64,000 bases of DNA from an uncultured Clostridia bacterium (GCA_947626165.1 CANQRG010000002.1:1-64000); one strand, 5' to 3'; positions 24,503-33,665 are shown, counted from the stretch's first letter. Notes: generated from the sequence alone by a model not told the origin. A program made the numbers and translations.

Positions 24503-25078
24503 TTGAATAAAGAAATGCCAGTGATATTGATTGATCTAGATGATACAATCGAAGAATTGTTACAAGCTTGGGTGTATTTCCTAAATAGCAAATATAGTAT
24601 GAATGTTTCTGTAGATGATATTACAGATTGGGATATGTGTATATTCTATCCATCGTTGACAAGACAACAAGTTTTTGAGCCTTTACATCATGATGAGTTT
24701 TGGAAGACAGTCAAACCGAAACCCGATGCTATAGAATATGTAGAGAAATTATTTAGTGAAGGATATAACATTTTCCTTTGCACATCTACCGATTATAGAA
24801 ATATTCGTGCAAAATATGAATACATAGTAAAACGATATTTCCCTTATATTAAGTGGAGTAATGTAATTGTTGTAAATAATAAGCAAATGATTCAAGCTGA
24901 CTATTTAATTGATGATGGAATTCATAATCTTGAAAATGGTAACTTTATTAAAATTTTAATGACAGCTCCACATAATAGAAATTATGATGCAAGTGCAAAT
25001 GGAATGCTTAGAGCTAATAGTTGGAAAGAAGTTTATGAACTTATCCATCATTTTGAAGTAGAAAATACCGATATATAA
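24503..25078 (+). CDS. 5'(3')-deoxyribonucleotidase-like HAD phosphatase
   Basis: 191 aa, TTG 24503 behind GAGGTTAT. ILIDLDDTIEELL (DxDxT, residues ~8-20) is HAD motif I, CTSTDYRNIR is motif II, and ADYLIDDGIHNLEN is motif IV with the DD pair. The spacing and WVYFLNSKYSMN insertion match 5'(3')-deoxyribonucleotidases (NT5C family), which dephosphorylate dNMPs and could tune nucleotide pools during replication. Confidence 0.75.
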   Translation: MNKEMPVILIDLDDTIEELLQAWVYFLNSKYSMNVSVDDITDWDMCIFYPSLTRQQVFEPLHHDEFWKTVKPKPDAIEYVEKLFSEGYNIFLCTSTDYRNIRAKYEYIVKRYFPYIKWSNVIVVNNKQMIQADYLIDDGIHNLENGNFIKILMTAPHNRNYDASANGMLRANSWKEVYELIHHFEVENTDI

Positions 25079-25092
25079 AGGAGGTATATGTA

Positions 25093-25960
25093 ATAAAAAC
25101 AATAATAAGTCCAATATTTTATATGGGTAATAAAAAGAAATTAATAAATAAAGGATTAGTTGAATTATTTCCTTCAAACATAAATACGTTTATTGATTTA
25201 TTTGCTGGTTCTTCAATTGTGTCAATGAATGTTGTTGCAAATAAAGTCATTGTAAATGATATAAACAAAAATCTATTTGAATTTTACCGAATGTTTCAAA
25301 TAAATTCCGCAGACTTAATTATAACACATATTCTTAATAATATCAAAAAATTTGGGATGAAGCGGATAGGTGTTAATCAAAAATCCGATGAAGCTTCAAT
25401 TTATAAACAAAGATATTTAGATATGAGAAACTACGCAAATGAATCCAAAGACTGGAAAGATATCTACTCTTGCATATTCTATGCATTTTCCCAACAAATG
25501 CGATTTAACACAAAAGGCAAATTTAATATGCCATTTGGGAATGGTGCTTTTACTGAGCAAAATGAACAGTATATTCGTGACGGTTGTGATTTTTTTTCAA
25601 CGGCAGAATGTAAAGATTACAAATTTTGATTTTCGCAAAATTAAAATTAATAAACTAAATGAAAATGATTTTGTTTATCTTGATCCGCCATATTTTAATA
25701 CTACTGCTACCTACAATGAAAATAATGGTTGGTCTATTAATGACGATTTGGATTTATTTGAAATTTGTGAGTTGCTTTCCGCACAAAACATAAAATTTGG
25801 GATGTCCAATGTATTTAAATGTAAAGGTAAAGAAAACACACATCTGGTTGAGTGGTGTAAAAAATGTGGTTGGAATGTTTATACATTTGATAATTTTACA
25901 TATATGGCTTGTGGAAAAGGTAATGCAGATGCGCAAGAGGTTTATATTTGCAATTACTGA
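25093..25960 (+). pseudogene. Dam-type adenine methyltransferase with poly-T frameshift
   Basis: ISPIFYMGNKKKLINKG and NTFIDLFAGSSIVSMN (SAM motif I) start the protein, and FVYLDPPYFNTTATYNE (catalytic DPPY) lies in a different frame downstream of a T8 run at 25590-25597. Removing one T joins the halves through NVKITNFDFRKIKIN into a ~280-aa Dam-class N6-adenine methyltransferase. The family N-terminus begins before the first ATG (25123), in KTIISPIFYMG with GGAGGTATATGTA upstream, so the true start is not a standard codon here. It is either phase-variable, decayed, or a sequencing error. Confidence 0.75.
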
Positions 25961-25985
25961 AAAGTAATATTAACTGGAGGATTAA

Positions 25986-27005
25986 ATGAATAATAAAACT
26001 ATTGAAAATATAACCCCCGCTTTTAGGAGCGTTTATGAGTGCGAAAATGCAAATAAAACTCCCATTTTATTTTTGATGATGGGGGTAGCTGGTAGTGGCA
26101 AGTCATTTATTGCTGAAACACTTGTAACTAAAAAGAATGATGAATTTGTTAAGCCTATCATCCATTCTTCCGATGCACTTAGGGCTGAACTTTATGGCGA
26201 TGAAAATAACCAGAAACATAATGGCGATTTGTTTAATGAGCTTCACCGTCGTATCAAAGATGATTTGCGTAACGGTAAAGATGTCGTATATGATGCAACT
26301 AATATTAGTAAGAAACGTCGTAGGGGATTTCTTCAGGAATTGAAAAACATTAATTGTCATAAAGTTTGCATTTGTGTTCTTACTCCATATGAGCTTATTC
26401 TACAACAAAATCGTATTAGAAATAAAAAAGTTCCAGAATATGTGATTAAAAAAATGTATTTAAGTTGGTGCCCACCTGCTATGGATGAGGGGTTTGACAA
26501 TATCGTTCTTGCTTATAATTATGGCGATATTGATAAGAATAAATTTACTTTAGACAACTTTTTCAATGGTGAGATTAATGCAAACAATATCGACCAAGAA
26601 AATAGCCATCATCGTTCTACTATTGGTGGTCATTGTCTTGAAGCTGCACAGTATGTAAAAGAACATTTTCCTAATCACTATAATCTGAAAACTGCTGCAC
26701 TTCTTCACGACATTGGCAAAGTATTTACAAAGTCAAATTTGAATTCTCGTGGCGAGATTGATACAGATTGCCATTATTATGGACATAATAATTGTGGAGC
26801 GTATGATTCATTCTTTTATACTGATGTGCTTGATATACAACAAGATGATAGATTACATATTGCTAATTTAATTTACTATCATATGATGCCATTTACTTTT
26901 TGGAATCAAAGTAAAAATGCTGAAAATAAAACTAAAACACAAGTTGGTGAAGAGTTTTTTGATGAAATTATGAAACTGCATGAAGCCGATTTGGCAGCAC
27001 ATTAA
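25986..27005 (+). CDS. Polynucleotide kinase-HD phosphohydrolase fusion
   Basis: 339 aa, ATG 25986 behind CTGGAGGATTA. MMGVAGSGKSFIAE (~31-44) is a Walker A loop, followed by HSSDALRAELYG and VVYDATNISKKRRRGF, the pattern of T4 Pnkp-type 5'-kinases. From ~205 on, STIGGHCLEAAQYV, AALLHDIGKVF and YYGHNNCGAYDS form an HD phosphohydrolase domain, which in HD-Pnk enzymes removes 2',3'-cyclic or 3' phosphates. Together they would heal RNA or DNA ends for ligation. The domain order (kinase first) is the reverse of the HD-Pnk enzymes I know. The partner ligase upstream is broken. Confidence 0.8.
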   Translation: MNNKTIENITPAFRSVYECENANKTPILFLMMGVAGSGKSFIAETLVTKKNDEFVKPIIHSSDALRAELYGDENNQKHNGDLFNELHRRIKDDLRNGKDVVYDATNISKKRRRGFLQELKNINCHKVCICVLTPYELILQQNRIRNKKVPEYVIKKMYLSWCPPAMDEGFDNIVLAYNYGDIDKNKFTLDNFFNGEINANNIDQENSHHRSTIGGHCLEAAQYVKEHFPNHYNLKTAALLHDIGKVFTKSNLNSRGEIDTDCHYYGHNNCGAYDSFFYTDVLDIQQDDRLHIANLIYYHMMPFTFWNQSKNAENKTKTQVGEEFFDEIMKLHEADLAAH

Positions 27006-27051
27006 ATACATATACAAAAGTTTTATATTATCTTATGAGAGAGGGAAAAAT

Positions 27052-27330
27052 ATGAGAAAAGTTTGGGCTAACGCATTACTTTCTGACGGTAAAATTCTTT
27101 TTTGGTACACTGGCGATAAATGTAGTGATCCGTATGAATTTTATAAGGATTTTTACTATGCTGATATTAGTATGTTAGAGTATTGTAAATCACATACTAT
27201 GAAGGTTGTAAACAAAGAATTTATCCAAAATGATACAAAGGATAATTATGAAATTTTTAATGTTCTTGCTCCCGACTTTTATAAAAATTATAAAATTAGT
27301 CCGGATAGTAAGGGGACAAAACCATATTAG
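27052..27330 (+). CDS. Hypothetical protein, 92 aa
   Basis: ATG 27052 behind GAGAGAGGGAAAAAT. MRKVWANALLSDGKILFWYT opens a small mixed protein of unknown family; the frame upstream to 26980 lacks a binding site. Confidence 0.5.
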   Translation: MRKVWANALLSDGKILFWYTGDKCSDPYEFYKDFYYADISMLEYCKSHTMKVVNKEFIQNDTKDNYEIFNVLAPDFYKNYKISPDSKGTKPY

Positions 27331-27395
27331 CATATATATTGTGAATTGAAAAGATTAATATAAAGTTTTGTTGAAGTAGAAAGGAAGGGTGAGAA

Positions 27396-27575
27396 ATGAC
27401 TAAATTGCAGATTACAACAAAGGAATCTAAAACAAACAAACAATGGGTAGACAATATGGTTAAACTCGCAGACGAATGTGGAGAGAATAGAAATAAATTT
27501 TTAAGAGATGCTATTCAACATCTATTAAATTCGGTTTTGTATGAGAATTTTGATGACTGGGATGTGACCGAATGA
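27396..27575 (+). CDS. Small ribbon-helix-helix-like protein, 59 aa
   Basis: ATG 27396 behind GGAAGGGTGAGAA. A short beta strand (LQITTKE) followed by two helices (NKQWVDNMVKLADECG, NRNKFLRDAIQHLLN) fits a ribbon-helix-helix DNA-binding fold. It could be a regulator of the neighbouring divergent region. The fold assignment is by pattern only. Confidence 0.45.
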   Translation: MTKLQITTKESKTNKQWVDNMVKLADECGENRNKFLRDAIQHLLNSVLYENFDDWDVTE

Positions 27576-27609
27576 CCTACCAAGAGCAATATCAGATAGA
27601 AAATATATT

Positions 27610-27798
27610 TTAATTATCATTTTCATCATTATTATTTTCTTCATAATAAATTTCGGTATATAAATTTTTTAGTAAACTAAATTTAAAATGTAATTTTCGA
27701 TTATGATTTTTTCTGCTTAAAAAACAAAATAGTAGTATTAGTATAACAATTACAAATAAAATAATAAAAAATATAAAGTAAAGTAACAAAATAATCAC
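27610..27798 (-). CDS. Small membrane protein, leftward
   Basis: 62 aa. ATG 27798 is behind GAAGAGGTGATT and downstream of a consensus minus-strand promoter. Residues 1-27 are one long hydrophobic helix (IILLLYFIFFIILFVIVILI), then a basic linker and an acidic asparagine-rich tail. One of the few leftward genes; possibly expressed in the lysogen. Function unknown. Confidence 0.5.
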   Translation of the reverse strand: MIILLLYFIFFIILFVIVILILLFCFLSRKNHNRKLHFKFSLLKNLYTEIYYEENNNDENDN

Positions 27799-27835
27799 CT
27801 CTTCATAAAATCCATTTTAAAGATTAAGGATGATT

Positions 27836-27866
27836 ATTATATACCCCACTATTTCACAAAAGTCAA
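27836..27866 (-). promoter_or_regulatory. Leftward sigma-A promoter
   Basis: On the minus strand TTGACT (27866-27861), a 17-nt spacer and TATATAAT (27843-27836) precede the small membrane protein gene ending at 27610. Confidence 0.6.
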
Positions 27867-28184
27867 AAATTTTTTGAAATCTATTAAATTTTTACAAAAT
27901 AAATAATTATGATACATAATTTTTGTTTAAATTAACAACAAAAATCGTATTAATCCATTATTGTTTTATGTTGTGGCACAAATATTTATAAAAAATGGCA
28001 ATGATATTGAACATAAATTATGGTGTCTTAATACTATAATGACCAAGTTCATGAGTCAAAGAGTATTTTACAGATAGTCTTTTTTATGAAATGAAAAAAA
28101 TTGCGAAGTCTTAGATAAAACGATGCCAGATGTTATAAAAGAAAATAATATACGAAAGAAAGGAGATAGTTTACCCTAATTATA
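27867..28184. other. Gene-poor spacer
   Basis: About 320 nt, very AT-rich. I see no convincing gene. A short frame ending in VLDKTMPDVIKENNIRKKG (28096-28179) may be a gene remnant. The end carries the ribosome binding site (AAGAAAGGAGATAG) region of the next methyltransferase. Confidence 0.4.
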
Positions 28185-28829
28185 ATGAAAGTTTTAGAAT
28201 TATTTGCAGGTACAAGAAGTATTGGAAAGGCATTTGAGGCAAGAGGGCATGAAGTTTTTAGTGTTGAGTGGGACAAGCATTTTGAGAACATTGACTTGTA
28301 CGAAGATGTTGGAAAAATTACTAATAAGGACATTTTAGACCAATTTGGAAGACCAGATGTTATATGGGCAAGTCCAGATTGCACCACGTTTTCTATTGCC
28401 GCAATAAGTCATCACAGAAGAAAAAACCCTGAAACTGGAAATCTCGATCCAATCAGTGATTATGCAAAATTTTGTGATGCAGTCGACAAGCACGTTATCA
28501 AACTTATCGAAGAATTACATCCTAGATATTATTTTATTGAAAATCCGAGGGGCGGACTAAGAAAGATGTTATGGATGAAGGATTTGCCGAGATACACAAT
28601 TACATATTGCCAATATGGCGACACTAGAATGAAACCAACTGATATATGGACGAACCACCCAGACCCACAATTTAAACCACCTTGCCACAATGGAGACCAA
28701 TGCCACACCCCAGCACCAAGAGGTGCTAAGACGGGAACACAAGGACTAAAAGGCAGTATAGAGCGTAGCCGGATTCCTAAACTGCTATGCGAGCACATTG
28801 TCGATATTTGTGAAAATACAGTAGCTTAA
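28185..28829 (+). CDS. Small C5-cytosine methyltransferase
   Basis: 214 aa. MKVLELFAGTRSIGKAFEARG is motif I. IWASPDCTTFSIAA holds the catalytic cysteine in the variant PDC rather than PPC or PC. YYFIENPRGGLRKM is motif VI with ENP instead of ENV. This compact type, without a recognisable large target domain, is common in phages and is presumably for self-modification. The ORF is somewhat richer in G+C than its surroundings. Confidence 0.85.
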   Translation: MKVLELFAGTRSIGKAFEARGHEVFSVEWDKHFENIDLYEDVGKITNKDILDQFGRPDVIWASPDCTTFSIAAISHHRRKNPETGNLDPISDYAKFCDAVDKHVIKLIEELHPRYYFIENPRGGLRKMLWMKDLPRYTITYCQYGDTRMKPTDIWTNHPDPQFKPPCHNGDQCHTPAPRGAKTGTQGLKGSIERSRIPKLLCEHIVDICENTVA

Positions 28830-28984
28830 ATAAAAACCACCCTGCACGGTTTTCGCGCAAGGCAAGAAAATGGAGATAAAAGATATTATTAAAAGATGTC
28901 GTCTATTTCAAGAAGTTTTAAGGCATACAGTAGTGAGACAATAAGATTGTTTATCAGAGTTAAAGTCTATAGGAGGAGATTCAC

Positions 28985-29236
28985 ATGGTAATTTTTATTA
29001 ATCCAGTTATTGAAGGAAATGGTGTACGTTTTAACATTGTTGGAGAAAAAACCGGTACGGTTGTTGCAAAGAGCATCGGAGATGCCTGTTATAAATTACT
29101 CAAATATCTGACGAAGGACGATGTTGTATATATTGACAAGCATAGCATTGGAACCGCTGTAGTCGATAGTCTTTCGCACTATGTTAATGTTGTTGGTGTT
29201 ATGCCAACTAAGAAAGATATAATTTCAGAGCTTTAA
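28985..29236 (+). CDS. Hypothetical protein, 83 aa
   Basis: ATG 28985 behind AGGAGGAGATTCAC. A compact protein with FNIVGEKTGTVVAKSIGDACYKLL; no family recognised. The 155-nt stretch before it holds only a weak 24-codon frame (28870-28944). Confidence 0.5.
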   Translation: MVIFINPVIEGNGVRFNIVGEKTGTVVAKSIGDACYKLLKYLTKDDVVYIDKHSIGTAVVDSLSHYVNVVGVMPTKKDIISEL

Positions 29237-29290
29237 TATAGGTAGACGCTTAATTACTGATGTAAGAAACGTAATAAAGGGGGATTTAAT

Positions 29291-29599
29291 ATGACAAAGG
29301 AAGAATTACTTTTAGTTCCAAAACGCAAATGGAATGAAGTGTTGCAAGGTGTCAGAGCAGTTTATATCATTCCGACAGATAATATTCATGATAGTGGGTT
29401 TGCCTGTTTTAATTTTGTTGCTGTTAAAGGTGAAAAAATGGATGAATATGTTGGGTTTGGTGGCGGTTGCGATGCAGTCCGCTGTAGAAAAGGGTTGGAT
29501 ATAAGATTCGATTGCGAGCCAGATAATGGCTATGTCAGGTTGTGGTCTGAAAATCCATTCTCCATATCTCCTGATTTATCTACAATAGAATTTTACTAA
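29291..29599 (+). CDS. Hypothetical protein, 102 aa
   Basis: ATG 29291 behind AAAGGGGGATTTAAT. A beta-rich small protein (GVRAVYIIPTDNIHDSGFAC, FVAVKGEKMDEYVGFGGGCD) of a type recurrent in phages; function unknown. Confidence 0.5.
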   Translation: MTKEELLLVPKRKWNEVLQGVRAVYIIPTDNIHDSGFACFNFVAVKGEKMDEYVGFGGGCDAVRCRKGLDIRFDCEPDNGYVRLWSENPFSISPDLSTIEFY

Positions 29600-29633
29600 T
29601 AAAATAGACAAATATCTATTTGCTGCCGAGCAA

Positions 29634-29762
29634 ATGATGAAAGGTTTGGGCTACGAACTCCACGTGCGGTTTGTGTGGGACAAAGAAAACGGCGTCGCTC
29701 CGGCTTTTACCGCAACTACTCTAAATCTAAGTTGCGTAGAAACTTCAAATGATAAAAGTTAG
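29634..29762 (+). pseudogene. G+C-richer gene fragment, 42 aa
   Basis: MMKGLGYELHVRFVWDKENG and a short tail, continuous with an upstream in-frame AAEQ segment lacking a start. The DNA here (for example GGCGTCGCTCCGGC) is clearly richer in G+C than its surroundings, suggesting a recombined fragment. Confidence 0.35.
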
Positions 29763-29803
29763 GTTCTAAGATATGTGTGCAAACTATGAAGAAATGAGGC
29801 TTT

Positions 29804-30088
29804 ATGAATAAAATTGAAATCGCTTTAGTTTTTGAAAATATAGAAACTGCAAAAAGTTTTGTTGCAATAAACGTCCCAAATGGCATGGTGAGAATTGATT
29901 CTGCTAATGAATTTGTATATGAAACACCTATTTTGCGCTTTAATTGGATTAAACCATTTACAAATTTCAAAGGTAAACGTGTGAATTTTGTGTTTACAAC
30001 AGAAGATATTCGTGATACAACATGGTTTGATTGTGTTATTAGACCTATGCAAGTAGTTGGTACTTGTGCTATTGACCAAGTACATTGA
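29804..30088 (+). CDS. Hypothetical protein, 94 aa
   Basis: ATG 29804 follows GAAATGAGGCTTT. The product MNKIEIALVFENIETAKSFV continues as an alpha/beta protein. No family recognised. Confidence 0.5.
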   Translation: MNKIEIALVFENIETAKSFVAINVPNGMVRIDSANEFVYETPILRFNWIKPFTNFKGKRVNFVFTTEDIRDTTWFDCVIRPMQVVGTCAIDQVH

Positions 30089-30127
30089 TTATAAAATAAT
30101 TCTTTTATTATTGAGGAGGTAAATATA

Positions 30128-30550
30128 ATGCAAAGAAAAGTTTTTATTAGGGTGTTTCACAAAAAAATATCACGCTATATCGAATATATTGGATATTATG
30201 ATGATGAAAAATATGCTGTTGAGTATAGGGTTTGGCACAAGAATGATGGAACTTATGCAAGATATTGGCTACCAAATGAATATCTTAAATGTAATCCTAA
30301 TAATCTAAAAACTATTTATTATCTTGATGATAATGATAATTCAATATTTGCGGAATGTCATTGTATTGAGGAAAGAGCTTATAAGATCAAGATGAATAAT
30401 GATTTACCTCTTCCTTATATTTGGAATACAAGACTATTTGATTATCAGAAACAGAAATTCCTTGATATACCAAAAAACTATCGTTGTTGGGTAACGCCGG
30501 AAGAATATGATGGTTGGGAATTCGGAACAAACAAAAAATATTTCTTTTAA
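30128..30550 (+). CDS. Hypothetical protein, 140 aa
   Basis: ATG 30128 behind GAGGAGGTAAATATA. The protein is rich in tyrosine and tryptophan; no motif recognised. Confidence 0.5.
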   Translation: MQRKVFIRVFHKKISRYIEYIGYYDDEKYAVEYRVWHKNDGTYARYWLPNEYLKCNPNNLKTIYYLDDNDNSIFAECHCIEERAYKIKMNNDLPLPYIWNTRLFDYQKQKFLDIPKNYRCWVTPEEYDGWEFGTNKKYFF

Positions 30551-30616
30551 GTTGAATATTTTAATGAAAGGAGGCGAAGTGTCGCGACTTAAAACTATAG
30601 TGCTTCTGAGTAGTAA

Positions 30617-32008
30617 GTGTATAATTTAATAGATTTAACCGGACAGCGATTTGGAAGATTAACGGTTTTATATAAGGCGAAAAACAAAGGCTCAAGAACA
30701 TATTGGCATTGCCTATGTGATTGCGGAAAAGAGAAAGATATTTTAGCAATATGTTTGTCTAATGGACATACAAAAAGTTGTGGTTGTTTAAGAAGTGAAA
30801 GTAGCTTTATTAAAAACTATGTCGGTGAAAAGTTTGGATTACTCACTGTCATAGAGAGATTAGACCATTATAAAAATAATAAAACATATTATAAATGCGA
30901 TTGTGAATGTGGTGGCACTCGTATTATTTCTGGTTCCAATTTAGTTTCTAAAAGTAATAAAGGAATAATATTGTCTTGTGGTTGCTTAATGAAGAATAAA
31001 AAATATTTAAGCAACAGAATACAAAAAGGAAGAAAAGAAAATAAATATGTTGTATATAAGCATATATTTCCAAATGAAAAGTATTATATCGGTATAACAA
31101 AAAATAATGTAGAAGATAGATGGAAGAGTGGAACTGGATATAATAACCAAATATTGATGAAGAGAGCAATAGAAAAATATGGCTGGGATAATATTAGACA
31201 TGAAATAGTTGAAGAAGGTCTTACATATAAAGAAGCATGTGATAAAGAACAATATTATATAGATTTATTTAAAACAACAAATAGACAGTATGGTTATAAT
31301 GTTACATCTGGTGGTGATTGTGGAACTTGTATAGTTAATCCAGTAATTCAATACTATAAAATGAGCGTAGTTAATAAATTTGAAAATCTAACAGTTGCGT
31401 CTAAATTTTTAGGAATCTCAGGAACAGCTATTAAAAGTTATTCAAATGAAAATAAAAATATTGCAGGATATTCTTTTGATGTGTTACCAGCAATTTATTC
31501 ATATGATGTATCAAAAGATTTTTATACGACTAGAAATAATGAACATTTTAATATCAAATCAGTCATACAAAAGGAAGTAACAAAAAGCACATTATTAAGA
31601 AATAAAAATATGGCAAAGAGAATAAATCAATATAGCTTGGAGGGCAGGTACATCAAAACGTGGAATAGTATAAAAGAAGCGAAAAATAATGTCCCAAATA
31701 CACAAGGGTTGACTGCTTGTTTAAGTGAAAAATATTCAAAATCAAAATCTGCCGGTGGGTATTTATGGAAGTATGATAATGGTGATTATAATGATATTGA
31801 GCCTTATCATGCAAACGGTAGAAGTGTAGTACAAGTTAATAAGGACACAAATAAAATCATAAATGTTTTTACGTCTATGAAAGAAGCGGAAAGAGTAACA
31901 TCAATAAATTCTAAGCAGATATGTAAAGTATGTAAGCATTTACGCAAAACAGCTGGTGGTTACATATGGCAATATGCAGATGGATTTTATGAAAAAGCAA
32001 GTAAATAG
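30617..32008 (+). CDS. GIY-YIG homing endonuclease with DNA-binding repeats
   Basis: 463 aa, GTG start. Two N-terminal zinc modules of the type GQRFGRLTV...WHCLCDCG...SCGCL (~8-60 and ~66-125) are followed by a GIY-YIG nuclease (VVYKHIFPNEKYYIG, ~143-157; EACDKEQYYIDLF with the catalytic glutamate). C-terminally there are NUMOD-like repeats: FENLTVASKFLGISGTAI, INQYSLEGRYIKTWNSIKEA and VFTSMKEAERVT. This is the typical architecture of mobile phage homing endonucleases. No interrupted host gene is evident on either side, so it appears to be a free-standing invader. Expression in nearby genes is not visibly affected. Confidence 0.85.
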   Translation: MYNLIDLTGQRFGRLTVLYKAKNKGSRTYWHCLCDCGKEKDILAICLSNGHTKSCGCLRSESSFIKNYVGEKFGLLTVIERLDHYKNNKTYYKCDCECGGTRIISGSNLVSKSNKGIILSCGCLMKNKKYLSNRIQKGRKENKYVVYKHIFPNEKYYIGITKNNVEDRWKSGTGYNNQILMKRAIEKYGWDNIRHEIVEEGLTYKEACDKEQYYIDLFKTTNRQYGYNVTSGGDCGTCIVNPVIQYYKMSVVNKFENLTVASKFLGISGTAIKSYSNENKNIAGYSFDVLPAIYSYDVSKDFYTTRNNEHFNIKSVIQKEVTKSTLLRNKNMAKRINQYSLEGRYIKTWNSIKEAKNNVPNTQGLTACLSEKYSKSKSAGGYLWKYDNGDYNDIEPYHANGRSVVQVNKDTNKIINVFTSMKEAERVTSINSKQICKVCKHLRKTAGGYIWQYADGFYEKASK

Positions 32009-32065
32009 GCAATAAAATAGATTTTTGATGAAGTAGCAGAAAAAAAGAAAAGGAAGTGAAGAACT

Positions 32066-32497
32066 ATGGATGCAGTATGTAGCGATAACCGTTTTGAAGT
32101 TGTAGCGAAGGCAAAAAAAGATTTGCTTGAATCGACAAATATTGAAACGGCACAGGATGAAATGGCTGTGCTTGACAATATTCTGTTTCGCTGCTGGCAA
32201 ATGGGATGGTTGGACAGATATGCTGGTGTTTGTGGCGTATATAATAGTATTCCTATCGAAAGTTATAAACCATCTGAGAATGAAGTAATTGTAGCAAGAT
32301 ATGATTATGACAAATTGCCATATAAAGCAATTTGCGAACAGCACAAATTGCTTCAAGAAGCATTTGGAGATGATAAAATGATTGTTTCATTACCACAGGG
32401 TATTTCATTAAAGCAAATGTCAAAGAATCAACTAATAGAATTACTTAATTGTTTAACCAAAACAACAGAAGAATTATTAGGTTATGAAGATAAATAA
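32066..32497 (+). CDS. Conserved phage protein (NIETAQDEMAVLDNILFRCWQMGWL)
   Basis: 143 aa, ATG 32066 behind AAAGGAAGTGAAGAACT. The central motif IETAQDEMAVLDNILFRCWQ is a frequent signature of small Clostridia phage proteins of unknown role; the rest is helical. Confidence 0.6.
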   Translation: MDAVCSDNRFEVVAKAKKDLLESTNIETAQDEMAVLDNILFRCWQMGWLDRYAGVCGVYNSIPIESYKPSENEVIVARYDYDKLPYKAICEQHKLLQEAFGDDKMIVSLPQGISLKQMSKNQLIELLNCLTKTTEELLGYEDK

Positions 32498-32538
32498 AAG
32501 AGACTTTTTGTTTGACGATAAAAAAGGAGATTTTAGTG

Positions 32539-32787
32539 ATGAAAAAATTATGGAAATTTGAATGGGGAGCTAATTATGCGTTTATTGGTGGATTATTTTG
32601 TGCAACTGATGAAGAAATTGAAAATCTTATTGGGAGAGAAATTTATCTTGGAGAATATGAGGGGAAACATAGCGAAGTTTATGGCACTGTTGACAAAGAA
32701 GATATTACTCTCGTGAGCGACAATCCCGTTGTGGTAGAAGCCGTTGGAAATTTTGGAATTAATCCATTAGAATTTTTAGAAGAATGA
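32539..32787 (+). CDS. Hypothetical phage protein, 82 aa
   Basis: ATG 32539 behind AAAGGAGATTTTAGTG (the frame to 32512 is less likely). The protein is acidic, with WGANYAFIGGLFCATDEEIE. Function unknown. Confidence 0.55.
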   Translation: MKKLWKFEWGANYAFIGGLFCATDEEIENLIGREIYLGEYEGKHSEVYGTVDKEDITLVSDNPVVVEAVGNFGINPLEFLEE

Positions 32788-32849
32788 TAGAAAATGATAG
32801 ATAAAATTAGATTTTTATTTGCAATAGAAAAATCGGTATTGAAATAGAT

Positions 32850-32975
32850 AACAAACATAAAGAGATAAATGGCGTTGCCAATACCAAAGTCAACCTTACG
32901 AAGAAATGGGTAGCCACGATTAGCACACAAAAGAGTTACTCAATAAAGTGTAAGTTTTGTGATTACCCTAAATAA
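32850..32975 (+). pseudogene. Truncated RlmN-like radical SAM copy
   Basis: The frame without a start reads NKHKEINGVANTKVNLTKKW, VATISTQKSYSIKCKFCDYPK, stop. It corresponds closely to residues ~44-80 of the intact enzyme at 4728-5690, but the first cysteine of CxxxCxxC is replaced (SYSIKCKFC). It is a non-functional remnant of a second gene copy or an old recombination template. Confidence 0.75.
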
Positions 32976-32990
32976 GGAGGAGCGCAGAAA

Positions 32991-33665
32991 ATGGAAAAGA
33001 AAAAAATAATATTAAATAAAGTTCAACTTGGCGATATGACGACCGAATTGCCAAAATCGGGCGAGGAATTTGCAGACTGTTTAATTACTGATCCACCATA
33101 TAAAATCATAACTGGAGGTAATTGTAACGGAGCAAACTCAATTAGACCAAAGGGCATATTAAGTGGAAATAGACAACTATTCACACATATGACCGAGATA
33201 ACGCCGCATGATTGGTTTCCGATTGTATATAAAGCGTTGAAGTCGAACACCCACGCATATGTATTTACAAATGCATTAAATATGGAAACTATGTTAAATG
33301 CCGCACGAAAGGCAGGATTTCGTCTTCATAACATTTTGGTATGGGAAAAGAATAATTGTACGCCAAGCCAATATTATATGAAAAACTGCGAGTATGTTTT
33401 GTTCCTCAGAAAAGGACAAGCCAAGTATATCAATTATATCGGTGGCAGTAAGACCGTACACAAGTTCAACAACATAATTGGGCATAAGAGACATCCAACC
33501 GAAAAGCCTATTGAACTATTAAAATTTTATATTGCAAATAGTACAAATGAGGGTGATATAGTCCTCGATCCATTTGCCGGTAGTGGGAGTACAATGGAGG
33601 CTGCTATTGAATTACATAGAAATTTCGTCGGGTTTGAGATAGACCCCAAATATATTCATATGTGA
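32991..33665 (+). CDS. Beta-class DNA methyltransferase (DPPY ... FAGSG)
   Basis: 224 aa behind AAGGAGGAGCGCAGAAA. LITDPPYKIITGG (~33-45) is catalytic motif IV, and RHPTEKPIELLKFYI with VLDPFAGSGSTMEAA near the C-terminus holds the SAM site; motif order IV before I defines the beta class (N4-cytosine or N6-adenine). Probably self-modification. The next methyltransferase follows with almost no gap. Confidence 0.85.
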   Translation: MEKKKIILNKVQLGDMTTELPKSGEEFADCLITDPPYKIITGGNCNGANSIRPKGILSGNRQLFTHMTEITPHDWFPIVYKALKSNTHAYVFTNALNMETMLNAARKAGFRLHNILVWEKNNCTPSQYYMKNCEYVLFLRKGQAKYINYIGGSKTVHKFNNIIGHKRHPTEKPIELLKFYIANSTNEGDIVLDPFAGSGSTMEAAIELHRNFVGFEIDPKYIHM

